Shown in pieces: positions 28,070-40,300 of a stretch of DNA of 64,000 nt. Each line of letters opens with the position of its first letter. Position 1 is the stretch's first letter. The translations under genes were made by a program, and so were the position numbers. The notes beneath the pieces were generated by a model. It ran no database searches. It was not told where the DNA came from and saw only the letters and a program-made list of their open reading frames with translations. The DNA comes from Bartonella apihabitans (GTDB lineage Bacteria > Pseudomonadota > Alphaproteobacteria > Rhizobiales > Rhizobiaceae): positions 1,612,001 to 1,676,000 of the forward strand of contig NZ_CP132387.1 of assembly GCF_030758755.1 (NCBI RefSeq), read 5' to 3'.

Positions 28070-31000
28070 TCAGGCTTGCTGGACATTATTGCCTGACTGA
28101 TTATCGGGTGCGGATTGAGCTTCCGGTGCATTGCCGCCATTTGTCGGCTCTCCACCAGCAGTTCTTCCGGCACGGTTTCCGCTAAACAGCCTGTAGAACA
28201 TCGGGATAAAGAAGGTTGCAATACATGTTGCAGCCAACATACCACCGATAACACCGGTACCAATTGCGTGACGGCTAGCGGAACCGGCACCGGTAGATCT
28301 TGCCAAGGGGACAACACCAAGGATAAACGCCAGAGATGTCATCACAATCGGGCGGAAGCGAAGACGTGCTGCTGAAATCGCCGCATCAATAGCCGATTTG
28401 CCGCTTTCACGTTCAAGCACAGCAAATTCGACAATCAGAATAGCGTTTTTCGCAGCCAGCCCCACAAGTGTAACGAGGCCGATCTGGAAATAAACGTCGT
28501 TGCTGAGGCCCCTCAGGTAAGTGAATGTCAACGCACCGGCAATTGCGAATGGCACAGCGGTGACAACCGCAAAAGGCAGGCTCCAGCGTTCATATTGCGC
28601 AGCCAGAATGAGGAACACCATAATGATACCGAAGATCATAGCGGTTGAACCAGCACCACCGGCCACAACTTCCTGATAGGCGGAACCTGTCCATGCGATC
28701 TGGTAAGTATTCGGCAGAACCTTACCGGCAACCTCTGTCATAGCCTTGATCGCATCACCGGAAGTAAAGCCGGTTCCCGGATCACCCATGATCTTGGTTG
28801 CATAGAAAGCGTTGAAGCGTTCAAGCTGGTCGGAACCGGTAATACGCGTTGTTTGGACAAGCGCATTCAACGGTATCATGCTGCCGGAATTCGACCGCAC
28901 AAAAACCTGCTTGATGTCTTCCGCACTTTTACGGAACTCGCCTTCGGACTGGATTTTAACCTGATAGTTACGTCCGTAAAGGGTGAAGTCGTTGATATAG
29001 ATGTTACCGAATGTTGCCGAAAGGGCATCATAAATCGAATTGATCGGCACATCCATAGCACGCGCTTTGACACGATCGACATGGAAGTCGTACTTCGGAA
29101 CGTTCGGGTCAAAAGTGGTGCGGACATTCTTCAATTCCGGACGCTGGTTGGCAGCTTTGACAAGTTTCATTGTCATATTGAAGAGTTCGTCAATCGAGCC
29201 ACCGGCGCGATCCTGTAGATACATTTCAAAGCCACCTGTTGTCGACAAACCGGTAATAGGCGGCGGGTTGAAAGCAACGGTCACACCGTCCTTGATACCG
29301 GAGGTCATACCGATGACTTGCGGGGCAATCACACGTGCATCATCCTTCGGGTCAGGTCTATCTTTCCAATCCTTGAACATGACGAACATGGCGCCAGAAC
29401 TTGTCTTCAAACCACCCGAAAGCAGGTCATAACCGGCAAGTTCTGCAATGTTCTCGACCGCAGGGTTCTGCTTGAGAATTTTGTAGGCCTTGTCAACAAC
29501 ACCTTGTGTTCTTTCAAGTGATGAAGCCGAAGGCAGGAACGAAACGGCAAGCACATAGCCCTGATCTTCATCCGGAACGAGAGAGGAAGGAACCTTCTCG
29601 AACATGAAGACAGCAAAGACACAAACCAGCACAAAACCGATAATACCATACCAGAATTTATGGACGAAGAAACCCACACCGGAAACATAAAGATCGGTGA
29701 TTTTCTGGAATGTCTCGTTAAACCAGCGGAACGGTGCAATCGGTTCGCTATGGCGCGGCTTTAACAAGAGCGAGCACAAAGCCGGTGTCAATGTCAAAGC
29801 AACGGTACCGGAGATCACAACCGAAATGGCGATTGTTACAGCAAATTGCTGATACATAACACCGGCCATACCGCCCATGAAGGAAACCGGAATGAACACG
29901 GCGCACAGAACCAGCACAATAGCAACAACCGGCCCAGTCACCTCGCTCATCGACTTGATTGCCGCATCATGAGGCGAAAGCTTTTCTTCCGACATGACAC
30001 GTTCGACGTTTTCCAACACCACAATCGCGTCATCAACCACAATACCGATGGCAAGCACCAGCCCGAACAATGTCAACATATTGATCGAGAAACCGAGCAC
30101 ATAAATACCCGCAAACGTCCCGATAATAGATATTGGCACCGCGATAATCGGAATAAGCGTCGCTCGCCAGTTCTGCAGGAAGATGAACACAACCACAATA
30201 ACAAGCAGAATAGCTTCGATGAAGGTGTGAACAACTTCCTCGACGGAAACCTGAATGAACTTGGTGGTATCGTAAGGAACGGAATATTCAATCCCCGGCG
30301 GGAATGCGACTTTCAATTCATCCATACGTTTCTTGATCGACTGCATGGTGGCAAGCGCGTTGGCACCCGGTTGCAGGAAGATCAGAATCGGCACCATCGG
30401 ATTGCCGTTCAAATTGGATTCAATGAAATATTGCTGGGTACCGAGTTCGATACGCGCAACATCTTTCAAACGCAATGAAGCACCCGTATCATCCGAACGC
30501 AGAATAATATTGCCGAATTCTTCCGCTGTAACAAGGCGGCCTTGCGTCGTTGCCGAATAGGTGAAAGCGCCATTGATATCAGGCTGTTCACCGATACGAC
30601 CGACCGGATACTGGTTGTTCTGTTCCTTGACCGCATTGATAACGTCGGTCGGGGTCATATTATATTGGGCAAGCTTGTCAGGCCGCAACCAGATACGCAT
30701 CGAATAATCGACATGTCCGAGCACCTGCGCATCACCGACACCGGGAATACGTTTCAAATCGTCGACAACGTTAAGCAATGCATAGTTGCCGACATAAATA
30801 CGGTCATAGGCATTGGTTGTCGAACGCATGGCAACAAGGCCGAGAATGGATGAAGAGCGTTTATCGGCAACAACACCGAGACGCTGCACTTCCTGCGGCA
30901 AAGTTGTCAAAGCACGCTGAACGCGGTTATTGACGTTAATGGTTGCCTGATCAGGGTCTGTTCCAAGCGCAAAAGTAACAGTGATCTGCAATGTACCGGA

Positions 31001-31255
31001 CGCGTTGCTGGTCGATTGCATATAGATCATGTCTTCAACGCCGTTGATCTGCTGCTCGAGCGGCACGGCCACAGTCTGGGCCACTGTTTCGGCACTGGCA
31101 CCGGGGTACTGCGCCGAAACCACCACCTGCGGTGGCAGCAAATCCGGATATTGGGCAATAGGCAATATGCGCATACACATAAAGCCGGCCAATACGATGA
31201 TAATGGATATAACCGACGCGAAAACCGGTCGGTTAATAAAGAAACTATAGCTCAT
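28070..31255 (-). CDS. RND multidrug efflux transporter, AcrB/BepE-like
   Basis: A 1061-residue inner-membrane proton antiporter of the HAE-1 family that pushes drugs, bile salts or dyes through a trans-envelope channel. The first membrane helix follows [13 protein letters not shown]. The proton-relay aspartates are in [19 protein letters not shown] (helix 4), and the second half repeats the fold ([14 protein letters not shown]). A Gly/Asn/Gln-rich C-terminal tail of about 25 residues follows. It overlaps the adaptor gene by 4 bp. The arrangement with a divergent TetR gene and an AcrR-like operator is the classical acrAB/bepDE layout. No outer-membrane channel gene is adjacent. Confidence 0.95.
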   Translation of the reverse strand: MSYSFFINRPVFASVISIIIVLAGFMCMRILPIAQYPDLLPPQVVVSAQYPGASAETVAQTVAVPLEQQINGVEDMIYMQSTSNASGTLQITVTFALGTDPDQATINVNNRVQRALTTLPQEVQRLGVVADKRSSSILGLVAMRSTTNAYDRIYVGNYALLNVVDDLKRIPGVGDAQVLGHVDYSMRIWLRPDKLAQYNMTPTDVINAVKEQNNQYPVGRIGEQPDINGAFTYSATTQGRLVTAEEFGNIILRSDDTGASLRLKDVARIELGTQQYFIESNLNGNPMVPILIFLQPGANALATMQSIKKRMDELKVAFPPGIEYSVPYDTTKFIQVSVEEVVHTFIEAILLVIVVVFIFLQNWRATLIPIIAVPISIIGTFAGIYVLGFSINMLTLFGLVLAIGIVVDDAIVVLENVERVMSEEKLSPHDAAIKSMSEVTGPVVAIVLVLCAVFIPVSFMGGMAGVMYQQFAVTIAISVVISGTVALTLTPALCSLLLKPRHSEPIAPFRWFNETFQKITDLYVSGVGFFVHKFWYGIIGFVLVCVFAVFMFEKVPSSLVPDEDQGYVLAVSFLPSASSLERTQGVVDKAYKILKQNPAVENIAELAGYDLLSGGLKTSSGAMFVMFKDWKDRPDPKDDARVIAPQVIGMTSGIKDGVTVAFNPPPITGLSTTGGFEMYLQDRAGGSIDELFNMTMKLVKAANQRPELKNVRTTFDPNVPKYDFHVDRVKARAMDVPINSIYDALSATFGNIYINDFTLYGRNYQVKIQSEGEFRKSAEDIKQVFVRSNSGSMIPLNALVQTTRITGSDQLERFNAFYATKIMGDPGTGFTSGDAIKAMTEVAGKVLPNTYQIAWTGSAYQEVVAGGAGSTAMIFGIIMVFLILAAQYERWSLPFAVVTAVPFAIAGALTFTYLRGLSNDVYFQIGLVTLVGLAAKNAILIVEFAVLERESGKSAIDAAISAARLRFRPIVMTSLAFILGVVPLARSTGAGSASRHAIGTGVIGGMLAATCIATFFIPMFYRLFSGNRAGRTAGGEPTNGGNAPEAQSAPDNQSGNNVQQA

Positions 31256-32616
31256 TGTGCAGGTCCCGAAGCTTTTGCATTGCCCCCGTTAGGTGCCTGT
31301 TGCGGCGCGTCATCGGTGACATTAACCATCAGGCTCTTGCCCTCGGGAACACGCATCAGCCCCTGTTCAATATAAACCTGGCCTTCGGTGACAACTTCAT
31401 CTCCGTCACGAAGCCCCTGAACGATCTTGTTTTTGTCTTTTGCATCAAATTCGGCATTTTCAATCAGCCAATCGCCATTTTGCATCTTGCGCACGGCCTT
31501 GACCGGACGTTGTTCGACAACCATCAACCGACCGGCCGGCTTTTGCGGCTGCCCCTTGCCAGCATCGCCACCATTGGTGGCAGCCGGAGCTTGAGCTTCA
31601 GCACCTTTCGGAGCTTTCGGGTCGGCCTTTGGCGGCTCGGGCTTTTTCAGCAAATAGACGAACTGGCCACTGCTGTTTTGGATAAGAGCCGATTCCGGAA
31701 TGGTCATGGCATTCGCTAATTTGATACCGGTGACCGTTACACGTACAAACATACCCGGAACCAGACGACGATCGGGGTTGGCAATAACAGCACGTGCCCC
31801 CAAGGTTCCTGTCTGCTTGTCAATTGTCGGCGAGGTAAAATCGACCGTACCCTGTTCGGGATAATCAACCCCTTCACCAAGGCGGACAGTGACTTTCAGA
31901 TTGTCTATCTTTTCGCCGCGCTTCTGCATCTCGTCCATCAAATGGCGAATCTGGTCATATTCACCATCGGCAAAGGAGAAGTTGACATAGATCGGGTCAA
32001 GCTGGGTAATGGTGGTAAGCAAGCTCGATGTCGGGTCGGTTCCGATAAGCGAACCTTCCGAAACAGCCTCGCGACTGGTCAACCCGCTGATCGGGGCTGC
32101 CACTTTCGTATATTCGAGATTGAGCTCGGCAGTGCGCAATTCGGCTTTTGACTGCATCAATGTTGCTTCATCGGCATCGCGTTTGGCAAAAGCCTGATCA
32201 CGCAATGACGTTGATTGCACCTTCTGTTTCACCAGTTCTTCGGCACGGTCGGCATCACGAACCGACTGGTCGTAATTGGCTTGTGCCTGCGCAACCTGCG
32301 CGCGCGCCGAAGCAACAGCAGCCTCGTATTTGTCCGGATCAATCTCGAACAATATGTCGCCCTGTTTGACTTCCGAGCCTTCAACAAAATTGCGGTGCAA
32401 CAAAATACCGCCGACACGGGCACGAACTTCGGTTTCACGATAGGCAACAACACGGGCTGCATATTCGTAATTTAACGGAACTTCTGCCTGATGGATAACC
32501 TTGCCGCTTGCTTGTGATGGCGGCGGCGTAGGTTTTTCCTGTTTGCCACAGGCAACGAGTCCAAAAGACAGCACGCCAACAAAAAGAGCGGCCGATATTT
32601 TCCTTAATAGTGTCAT
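31252..32616 (-). CDS. RND periplasmic adaptor lipoprotein, AcrA/BepD-like
   Basis: The 454-residue membrane-fusion protein that couples the RND pump to an outer-membrane channel. The N-terminus has a signal peptide and lipobox LSFGLVACG, so it is lipid-anchored. The two lipoyl halves ([21 protein letters not shown] and [18 protein letters not shown]) flank a helical hairpin (~100-165). The beta-barrel domain follows. An unusual Pro/Ala/Lys-rich insert of about 35 residues ([16 protein letters not shown], then GNGG-like repeats) interrupts the membrane-proximal domain near residue 335. First gene of the operon. Confidence 0.93.
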   Translation of the reverse strand: MTLLRKISAALFVGVLSFGLVACGKQEKPTPPPSQASGKVIHQAEVPLNYEYAARVVAYRETEVRARVGGILLHRNFVEGSEVKQGDILFEIDPDKYEAAVASARAQVAQAQANYDQSVRDADRAEELVKQKVQSTSLRDQAFAKRDADEATLMQSKAELRTAELNLEYTKVAAPISGLTSREAVSEGSLIGTDPTSSLLTTITQLDPIYVNFSFADGEYDQIRHLMDEMQKRGEKIDNLKVTVRLGEGVDYPEQGTVDFTSPTIDKQTGTLGARAVIANPDRRLVPGMFVRVTVTGIKLANAMTIPESALIQNSSGQFVYLLKKPEPPKADPKAPKGAEAQAPAATNGGDAGKGQPQKPAGRLMVVEQRPVKAVRKMQNGDWLIENAEFDAKDKNKIVQGLRDGDEVVTEGQVYIEQGLMRVPEGKSLMVNVTDDAPQQAPNGGNAKASGPAQ

Positions 32617-32658
32617 AGGATGTCAGACCTTGATATTTTTTTCGTGTCCGGTAAAATA

Positions 32659-32678
32659 TACATACATGGATGTTTGTA
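32659..32678. promoter_or_regulatory. AcrR/BepR-type operator in the divergent promoter
   Basis: TACATACATGGATGTTTGTA is a near-perfect inverted repeat (TACA-T-ACAT / ATGT-T-TGTA), closely resembling the E. coli AcrR operator. It overlaps a minus-strand promoter-like TTTACA-16 bp-TATTTT reading into the pump operon, so the TetR repressor would block transcription there. Confidence 0.8.
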
Positions 32679-32835
32679 AATAGCTAATTCGCTAATAACC
32701 ACTTAATAACAGCAATAATAAGGCGTCACAACCGGCAGGAAAGACTTAATCGAACTTTTTTAATCAGGATTTTGCTTTTTTAGGACAAGATGTGGTGTTT
32801 GCGGGGTCTATGACGGGACAAAAAGGGGTAACGAG

Positions 32836-33468
32836 ATGCGCCGGACAAAAGCCGAGGCAAGCGAGACACGTGAAGCCATTCTTGATGCTGCAGAAACGGC
32901 TTTTCTAACCAAAGGTGTTTCCAAAACGTCATTGAACGAAATTGCCGAACGGGCCGGCGTCACACGCGGAGCAATCTATTTCCATTTCCGCGACAAACCG
33001 GCCATTTACAATGCCATTATCGACCGTATCAAATTTCCGCAAGAAGACCTTATTGATGAAGTAAGCCGCAATGATTCTGTCAATCCGATTGATGTTCTGG
33101 AAAAATCGGCCTGTGCTTCACTCAGCCGTTTTGCCGAGGACGAGCACCAGCAGCGGGTTATGACAATCATCACTTTGCGTTGCGAATATGTTGATGAATT
33201 TTCGCAAATGATATTACGCTTGAGAGAAGCCCATGACAGCATGCTCGATCTTTTTACGCGCATGCTTTACGTGGCGCGAAGCCGCGATATGCTTTCCGAT
33301 GAATGGGAACCCGAAGATGGCGCGCGCGTGCTTGTGTGTGTGGTGGGCGGCATTCTCCACGAGTGGCTGAATTCGGCAAAGAATTTTGACCTCTATGCGC
33401 TCGGTACACGATTGATTCTAAGCCAAACCCGCTCTTTCCGAAAAAATTCCCGCCAACTTGTCGGATGA
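32836..33468 (+). CDS. TetR-family efflux repressor, AcrR/BepR-like
   Basis: 210 residues. The N-terminal helix-turn-helix (TREAILDAAETAF, then LNEIAERAGVTRGAIYFHFRDK) is a textbook TetR domain, and the C-terminal ~150 residues form the ligand-binding AcrR-type domain. It is divergent from the adaptor-pump operon and faces the palindromic operator at 32659-32678, so it most likely represses the pump and is released by drugs. GGGGTAACGAG precedes the ATG. Brucella BepR has the same position and role. Confidence 0.92.
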   Translation: MRRTKAEASETREAILDAAETAFLTKGVSKTSLNEIAERAGVTRGAIYFHFRDKPAIYNAIIDRIKFPQEDLIDEVSRNDSVNPIDVLEKSACASLSRFAEDEHQQRVMTIITLRCEYVDEFSQMILRLREAHDSMLDLFTRMLYVARSRDMLSDEWEPEDGARVLVCVVGGILHEWLNSAKNFDLYALGTRLILSQTRSFRKNSRQLVG

Positions 33469-33801
33469 AAAACTTTAAAGTTTAAAAGATAACCGGCAAA
33501 ATTTTTTTAAGGTTTTATGTAAGCCTCGCCCCTCCTGAAATTCTCCAAACCAACAAGCCCGCTTTTGGGTGAGATTTTTGACCCCGCCTTCATATTTCCA
33601 ACGAACCGGAATTTTCAAAAACCGGATGAATTATTTTGCTGTAGCTTGAATAACAGGATGTAGGCAACAGAAAAGCCAACCTGTCATATAGACCACTATA
33701 ACCTGAAAACGAGCTATTGCCCGAACTTCGAGACAAGTGAAAGAAAAAGTAAGACGAAAAATAAAATAGGCTTAAAAAAGATCAAGCGAATTTAAAGCCC
33801 G
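33469..33801. other. Intergenic gap between the TetR gene and pgi
   Basis: AT-rich and non-coding. Nothing recognised apart from the terminator that follows. Confidence 0.5.
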
Positions 33802-33845
33802 AAATAAAGGCAGCGTCTTTTTAGACACTGCCTTTAATTTTTTTT
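33802..33845. terminator. Bidirectional terminator beside pgi
   Basis: AAAGGCAG-GTCT/AGAC-CTGCCTTT stem with A/T tails on both sides, 14 bp after the pgi stop. Confidence 0.8.
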
Positions 33846-33858
33846 GAAACCCGAAATT

Positions 33859-35508
33859 TCAGTGCGCGCGGCGCTCTTTGACATAAGCGATCAAACCGCT
33901 TGTCGAACTATCGTGGCCGTCAGTACTTTCCTGACCTGAAACCATGGGCAATAATTCATTGGCAAGTTCCTTACCCAATTCGACGCCCCATTGGTCGAAG
34001 GAGTTGATATTCATGAGCGTGCCTTCAACAAAAACCCTGTGTTCATAAAGCGCAATCAACCGCCCCAATGTGAAAGGGGTGAGTTTGTCGTGAACAAGCG
34101 TCAATGTCGGGCGATTGCCGACAAAGCTTTTGTGCGGGGCTAGTTTTTCTGCTTCCGCTTCGCTCATGCCGCCTTTCATCAACATGGCTTTGGCCGCTTC
34201 TTGGCTTCTACCGCGCATCAATGCTTCCGATTGGGCAAAACAATTGGCAAGCAGCATGTTATGCTGATGACGCAAGTTTTGTTCATGCCCGTTCACAGCA
34301 ACAATGAATTCGACCGGTATAATATCGGTTCCCTGATGCAAAAGCTGGAAGAAAGCATGTTGTCCATTGGTTCCGGGTTCCCCCCAGACAACAGGGCCTG
34401 TCGGCATTGTAACCGGCTTGCCATCAATGGTGACATGTTTGCCGTTCGATTCCATGTCAAGTTGCTGGAGATAGGCGGGAAGACGCGACAGCCGTTCCTC
34501 ATAAGGGATAACAGCGCGTGTCGGATAGCCGCAAATGACGCGGTTGAAAAAACCGATCAATCCCAGCCGGACGGCAAGATTTCGAGAATAAGGTGCGGTG
34601 CGGAAATGTTCGTCCATTGCATGGCCGCCAGAGAGAAACTTCCTGAAATTTTCCGGCCCGATTGCCATCATCACCGAAAGGCCGATTGCCGACCAGACGG
34701 AATAACGCCCGCCAACCCAGTTCCAGAAGCCGAAAACGCGCGACGGATCAATGCCGAAATCGGCCACCTTGCCAAGTGCTGTCGAAACCGCTGCAAAATG
34801 TTTTGAAACCGCCATCTCGCCCAGTTTTTCAGCAATCCATTGACGCGCAACACGTGCATTGGTCATGGTTTCGGCGGTCGTGAAGGTTTTGGAAGAAATA
34901 ATAATCAATGTCGTTGCCGGATCAAGCCGCGACAATGTATCGGCAATATCGGCACCATCGACATTGGAGACAAAGTGGCAATTCGGCCCGTCATGATAGG
35001 GTTTTAAGGCAAGCGTTGCCATTTTGGACCCGAGGTCGGAGCCGCCGATACCGATATTGACAACATCGGTAATCTTGCCGCCATGTTCTCCTTTCAACGC
35101 ACCGGAGCGCACCCCTTCACAGAATTTTTCCATATGCGAAAGAACCGATTGCACATCCTCGACAATGTTTTTGTCGCCCAGCATGATTTTGCCGCCCTCC
35201 GGCGCACGCAATGCAACGTGAAGAACCGCACGATTTTCGGTCAGATTGATCGCCTCGCCGTTAAACATGGCCTCGCGCCGCTCTTTCAAACCGGCAGCAT
35301 CGGCAAGATTATCAAGAAGCTCCAAAGTTTTCGCTGTAACCCCGCATTTGGAAAAATCGAACAGCAAATCATCTAGCCGCAATGAAAAGTGCTCGAAACG
35401 CTGCGGATCATTTTTAAAAAGTGAGCGAATATCGCCAAGCTCCGGATCTTTTGCATGGGTTTTCAATGCGTTAAAAGCGGCGCGGAATTTTTCTTCGTTG
35501 CGGAACAT
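33859..35508 (-). CDS. pgi: Glucose-6-phosphate isomerase
   Basis: Interconverts glucose-6-phosphate and fructose-6-phosphate in glycolysis/gluconeogenesis. The 549-residue protein has the family signatures [22 protein letters not shown], the SIS phosphate site [22 protein letters not shown] near residue 265 and [12 protein letters not shown] near residue 505. Full length. Monocistronic with its own terminator. Confidence 0.97.
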   Translation of the reverse strand: MFRNEEKFRAAFNALKTHAKDPELGDIRSLFKNDPQRFEHFSLRLDDLLFDFSKCGVTAKTLELLDNLADAAGLKERREAMFNGEAINLTENRAVLHVALRAPEGGKIMLGDKNIVEDVQSVLSHMEKFCEGVRSGALKGEHGGKITDVVNIGIGGSDLGSKMATLALKPYHDGPNCHFVSNVDGADIADTLSRLDPATTLIIISSKTFTTAETMTNARVARQWIAEKLGEMAVSKHFAAVSTALGKVADFGIDPSRVFGFWNWVGGRYSVWSAIGLSVMMAIGPENFRKFLSGGHAMDEHFRTAPYSRNLAVRLGLIGFFNRVICGYPTRAVIPYEERLSRLPAYLQQLDMESNGKHVTIDGKPVTMPTGPVVWGEPGTNGQHAFFQLLHQGTDIIPVEFIVAVNGHEQNLRHQHNMLLANCFAQSEALMRGRSQEAAKAMLMKGGMSEAEAEKLAPHKSFVGNRPTLTLVHDKLTPFTLGRLIALYEHRVFVEGTLMNINSFDQWGVELGKELANELLPMVSGQESTDGHDSSTSGLIAYVKERRAH

Positions 35509-36350
35509 GGCAAGCTACCCTCCATTGTGTAAATAGAATTTAAGATGAAACATATTGAAGTAAAAGAGGTAAAATTGCCTTTATCCATTTCGCTTGAAAG
35601 AAAACGCAATTTCACTAAAAAGAAAGTCCAATTTCGCTTAAAAAAAATTCGGCGGGCCTTTTATCGCGGCTCTTTTTTGTGACCTCAATCAAGGCGTCAT
35701 AAGAGGGTTTTCTTGAGGCCCCCGATAGACAATCGACAAAGCCGCCAACAGACCAGCAAATAGCTTATCTCTTATCACTATTATCTTGACCCTGCCTTCA
35801 AATAAATAAGGGGCGTTAACCACAGCCATGCGGACAACCTACAGCGTTCAATGAGGGACGCGGTTGCCACAAGGCTGCTAGGCCGCAAGCGGCCAGCCCT
35901 TCGGGTGGATAACGCTCCTATCGGCCGGGGAAGCCCTAGAGAATGTAACAAGGTAGAATGTTCCAGGGCGACACGGCCTTGCCGCTGCTCAAAATCGAGA
36001 ACAACGGTCGAGATCGAGGCGCGTCGAGATCCAAGCATAGCGGAATCTCGTAAGTGAATTTTTTGAAACTAGCCGATCCTGCCGACCACAAAAAAATCAG
36101 CGGCCTTGCGTCACTGATCGTTACCCGAAAGGGACAAGACCACACATCCATGGCGGGGCTTGGGCTTGGTTTTGCTATCGCTTCGCGCTGCCGGCACAAG
36201 CAAAATAGAGCAGGACGATAACAAACAACAAAGTCTGTTCGATTAGTGTTTTATGTGATACAATCTAAGCGTATTCATGAAAAATACATTATCGGATAGC
36301 GTGAAATCATGAGGATTAGCACTCGTCCATGATCGTTGTGGAGAGAGACA
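35509..36350. other. Unexplained GC-rich, structured segment (about 35815-36215)
   Basis: Within an 840-bp gap, the stretch around 35815-36215 is clearly richer in G+C than its AT-rich flanks. It holds several hairpins, for example GGCCGC-AAG-CGGCC near 35881. On the minus strand, ATCAG/CTGAT followed by seven Ts near 36085-36113 resembles a terminator. The open frames on both strands encode Arg/Ser/Leu-rich sequence without family features. It could be a remnant of a mobile element, a structured RNA gene or decayed phage DNA. I could not match it to RNase P, tmRNA or a known intron. Confidence 0.4.
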
Positions 36351-37025
36351 ATGGTTACATCTGTACATTCTTTATCCGGTGTGCATGGAGAGATCGCGCT
36401 CAAGCTTATCACTGATATAGCGCACCCCGAAGCCGCAAAATCCAAGAAAAACGAAGAACCGACTGTAAAAGTAGGTGCTGATACGACTGTTTCCGACCGA
36501 ACACAATCCGCAATTTCATCAATTACGTGGGACCCTAATAAAAAACCATCAGCTGAACAAGTTGCAAAGCTCGTTGAATATTACTCAACACATGATGAAC
36601 CTATGAGTTATGATGCTATGATGATGATCCATTGCTCTGATTGGGCTAAAGTCAATCTACAAGGTGGTCAAATAAATCAACGTGTGCCGTCGGATATGTC
36701 GATAGATGAATTTAAGCAGCTTGCAAAAAATGTTGTCCGCGCTCAATTAACCGAAGCTCAAAAAATGCTTGGTGATGAAGATGGTAGTTTCTCAAAACAA
36801 CTAGCCGCTTTGAAAAACGGTAATTTTAAGATTTATACAAATGGAGAACAATCAGACCTATTCGGTTCTGCCAGAGTTGAAAGCACCTGGCATAACGGTG
36901 CTTTTGGATACAGCTGGAACTCGGACAATGTAGATCAAGATGTTGTTCAGCAAAAAATAAAAGACGGTTTAGGAATTGTACATTCACAAATAGGCGGTTT
37001 TGTTTTCACATTTACCTATTGGTAA
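36351..37025 (+). CDS. Orphan accessory protein, function unknown
   Basis: About 224 residues from the ATG at 36351, which has GGAGAG five bases upstream. I do not recognise the family. It has no signal peptide or membrane helix. The N-terminal ~70 residues are Lys/Glu/Ser/Thr-rich and probably disordered (PEAAKSKKNEEPTVKV). The remainder looks folded, with a YDAMMMIHCSDWAKVNL segment and an aromatic C-terminus (FVFTFTYW). AT-rich codon use unlike its neighbours, no operon partners and the adjacent GC-anomalous and decayed sequences suggest horizontal acquisition. A secreted effector or toxin is possible but unsupported. Confidence 0.6.
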   Translation: MVTSVHSLSGVHGEIALKLITDIAHPEAAKSKKNEEPTVKVGADTTVSDRTQSAISSITWDPNKKPSAEQVAKLVEYYSTHDEPMSYDAMMMIHCSDWAKVNLQGGQINQRVPSDMSIDEFKQLAKNVVRAQLTEAQKMLGDEDGSFSKQLAALKNGNFKIYTNGEQSDLFGSARVESTWHNGAFGYSWNSDNVDQDVVQQKIKDGLGIVHSQIGGFVFTFTYW

Positions 37026-37057
37026 ATGTGCTTTTTGTTAAGTGAGAGGAGAATAAT

Positions 37058-37281
37058 ACGCGTATTTTACCTGCTGTTTTATCATCTATTGCTATTTTGA
37101 CTGTTTCTATTGAGCCGCAAACAGTATGAGTGTGGGCATCCGGAATGCTGTTAAGGATGATAACGGCCGTACATATTCTGTAAGCCGGACAAGCGAACGG
37201 TGGTGCGGTTCTGGACAAACATGTGACGCACCTTCATCAATCAGTTTTGGCGGTTATGGTACAGCAACAAATCGCGGTACG
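37058..37281 (+). pseudogene. Decayed gene for a small secreted protein
   Basis: A strong AGAGGAG sits before an ACG codon (37058) that starts a signal-peptide-like stretch, RILPAVLSSIAILTVS, ending at a TGA. A second frame from 37126 then continues with GIRNAVKDDNGRTYSVSRTSERWCGSG until it runs into the end of the converging RND gene. This reads as one short exported protein that lost its ATG, shifted frame once and was truncated. No family recognised. Confidence 0.35.
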
Positions 37282-37313
37282 TTTTTTTGTTTTTCTCGTA
37301 TTGATCTCTTGTT

Positions 37314-40300
37314 TCAGCCACTCGTTTTGGCATTTTGTGCGGCATTGAGCTCCTCCTCAAGCTCGAAATCCTCTTCGGCTTTCGGGCGGATGAAGCGGCC
37401 AAGCAAGAGATAGGTGACCGGTGTGACATAAAGCGTTGCAATGGTGGCAAGCCCAAGCCCGCCGACAATGACAAAGCCTAAAGAAATTCTGGCTTCTGCA
37501 CCCGCCCCGCTTGCAAGGATCAGCGGTACACCGCCAAGAATGGCGCAAATCATTGTCATTGATACCGGCCGCAAACGTATATTGGCAGCATTTTCCACCG
37601 CCTCGCGCAAAGTCTGGTTGCGGTTTCTGAGCTGGTCGGCAAATTCGACAATCAGAATGCCGTTTTTGGCCATAATGCCGACAAGCAGCACCAGCCCGAT
37701 TTCGCTATAGACATTCAGGCTTACGCCACTCACCATCATGGCAAAAACCGCACTGCCAAGGCCAAGTGGCACAGTTGCCATGACAATGAGGCCGGAAATG
37801 AAACTTTCAAACTGTGCGGCAAGAACAAGAAGAATAATGACCAATGCAAAGCCGAACACAATAATAAGGCCGGAAGAGGTTTCACTCAATGTGGCAGCCT
37901 CGGCAAGCGGAATAATATAGCTTCCCGCCGGCAATATGGGTTTTGCAAGTTCAAGCGCCTGCTGATAGGCTTCACCGAGTGCAAAACCCGGTGCAAGACT
38001 TGCCGTCAAGGCAATGGAGCGCATACGCGATTCCCGCCCGAGTTCCGGCGGTACCGGCTTTTCTTTAACTGTTGTTACCACCGACATCGGCACAAAACGG
38101 TCATCTGCCGTTTTCATGAAAATATTTTCAAGATCGGTCGGGTCATTGACCGGTGTGCTATTCGACACAAGCTTCACATCATAGGAACGGTCGCCAATAT
38201 AGACCGAGCCGATTTTGCGCCCGTCAAGCATGGATTGCACGGCGTTGGCAAGGCCTGTAATGTCAATACCGAGATCGGTTGCCCTTTCACGATTAATGTC
38301 GATGAACAATTGCGGCTGCGTTGCTTCAACACTCAAGCGCGGCTGGACAAAACGCGGGTCCTCCTGCATTTTCCTGACCAGCGCATCGGCAACCGGCTGG
38401 AGTTTGGCATAATCGGTGCCGAGAATTGCAAATTGCAAGCCTTGTCCTGCCCCCCTGATGCCGAGCGAATTACCTTCCGCAGCAATGACACGCACAGCCG
38501 GAAAACCCTTCATAATTTGATTGATTTCCTGAACAATTTCCTGCTGGCTGCGGTTGCGTTCCCCCCAGGGAGCAAGATTGAGCATGAGAAAACCGTTATT
38601 GGACGAGCCGAAAGTGCCCGATACCGAATAGGTATTGATGATTTCGCCCCTTTCTTTGAAGGGTGAAAGCGCATCCTCTATCTTGCGCATTTCATCATTG
38701 AGATAATCGACAGAAATTCCTTGTGGCCCGTTAATGCGCAAAAACACCTGTGCGCGATCTTCCGACGGGGTCAGTTCCTGCCGCAAGGTAAGGTATCCAC
38801 CCGCACTTAGGATAACAAAGCCGATCGAAAGCAAAACCACAATCCACGGATGGTCAAGAGCACGGTGTAAGGTGCGGGCATAGAAATTTTGTAATATCTG
38901 GGCAAATTTCAAAAGCAATGCCGGTTTGGAATGCCCGTCGCTTAAGCCCTCCTGCCCTTTGTTTTCCAGAACGTGCCGATTTTCCTCACCGTTTAAATTT
39001 CCCTCATTATCGGCAATGTCTGCGGCAGGCTTTTTGACATCTTTCAGAAATCTTGAAGCAAGCATCGGGCAAAGTGTCAAAGCCACAATTGCCGAAAGCA
39101 GAATGGCAATGGCCAGCACAAAACCGAATTCGCGGAAAAGCCCGCCTGCCTGACCTGGCAAAAAGGAAATCGGCACGAAAACCGCAACAAGGGTGAGCGT
39201 TGTGGCAATCACGGCAAAAAACACTTCTCTTGTGCCAATGACCGCCGCAGCCCTGGCGCTGCGCCAAGATTACGGTGGCGCACAATATTTTCCAGAACGA
39301 CAATCGCATCATCGACCACCAGACCGGTTGCAAGAACAAGTGCAAGGAGAGTTAGAATATTGACCGAAAAACCGGCAAGATAAATGGCGGCAAATGTGCC
39401 GATCAAGGCGACAGGGATAGAAAGGGCGGGAATGAAAGTGGCGCGCAAATCCCACAAAAACAGAAAAATGATAACCACAACGCTTAAAACCGCAACAACA
39501 AGCGCAACCTCGACTTCGTGAATAGCGCCTTTGATAAAGCTTGCATCATCACTCGTTATGGTAATATGCACGCCTTCAGGAAGTGTTTTGTTGAGATTGT
39601 CAACGGCCGATCTTATCCCTTCGGAAATATCGAGTGTGTTTGATTGTGCCTGCCGCACAATACCAAGCCCGACACCGGGTTTTCCATTGACCCGCACAAT
39701 CGAGGTTTCCACATCCGGCCCCAGAGTGACATTGGCAATATCGCCGATACGCACACGATTGTTTAGATAGACATTCTCGAATTCTTCCGGTGTGGAGATA
39801 TTGGCGGTTGCTCTCACCACCAGCGCCTGACTGGAACTTCTAAGCGAACCGGCCGGCGCATCAAGTGCCATATCGGACAGTGTTTTCGTAACATCGGCAA
39901 TGGTCAGGCCATAACTTGCAAGTTTTGCCGGATTAATGTCTATCCTGAAAATCTTGTCGCGGTCACCATTGACTTGCACATCCGCAACACCGGAAACCGC
40001 CGAAAGTGTGTCGACAATCTGGTCTTCGGTCAAAACCGTCAAATCATCAACACTCATTGTTGTTGACGTTACGGCAAGGCGCATCACCGCATCGGCATTG
40101 GAATCTGCCTTGATAATGCGGGACGCATCGGCATCATCGGGTAAATCATTGGTAACACGCGAAATAGCATCGCGAATATCGGCTGCCGCTACATTAAGAT
40201 CGACACCGTCATTAAATTCGACCGTTACCCGCGAGCGGGCAAAAGAGGAACGCGAGGATATGGTTTTGACACCTGAAACACGTGCCACCGCATCTTCAAG

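Noticed and set aside
29846..30478. Plus-strand His/Asn/Arg-rich frame opposite the RND pump
   Set aside because: Antisense shadow of the transporter gene; its composition reflects the opposite coding strand.
35815..36215. RNase P RNA or two-piece tmRNA
   Set aside because: No GAAAGTCCGG-type core, no tag-peptide frame and no CCA-ended acceptor could be located on either strand.
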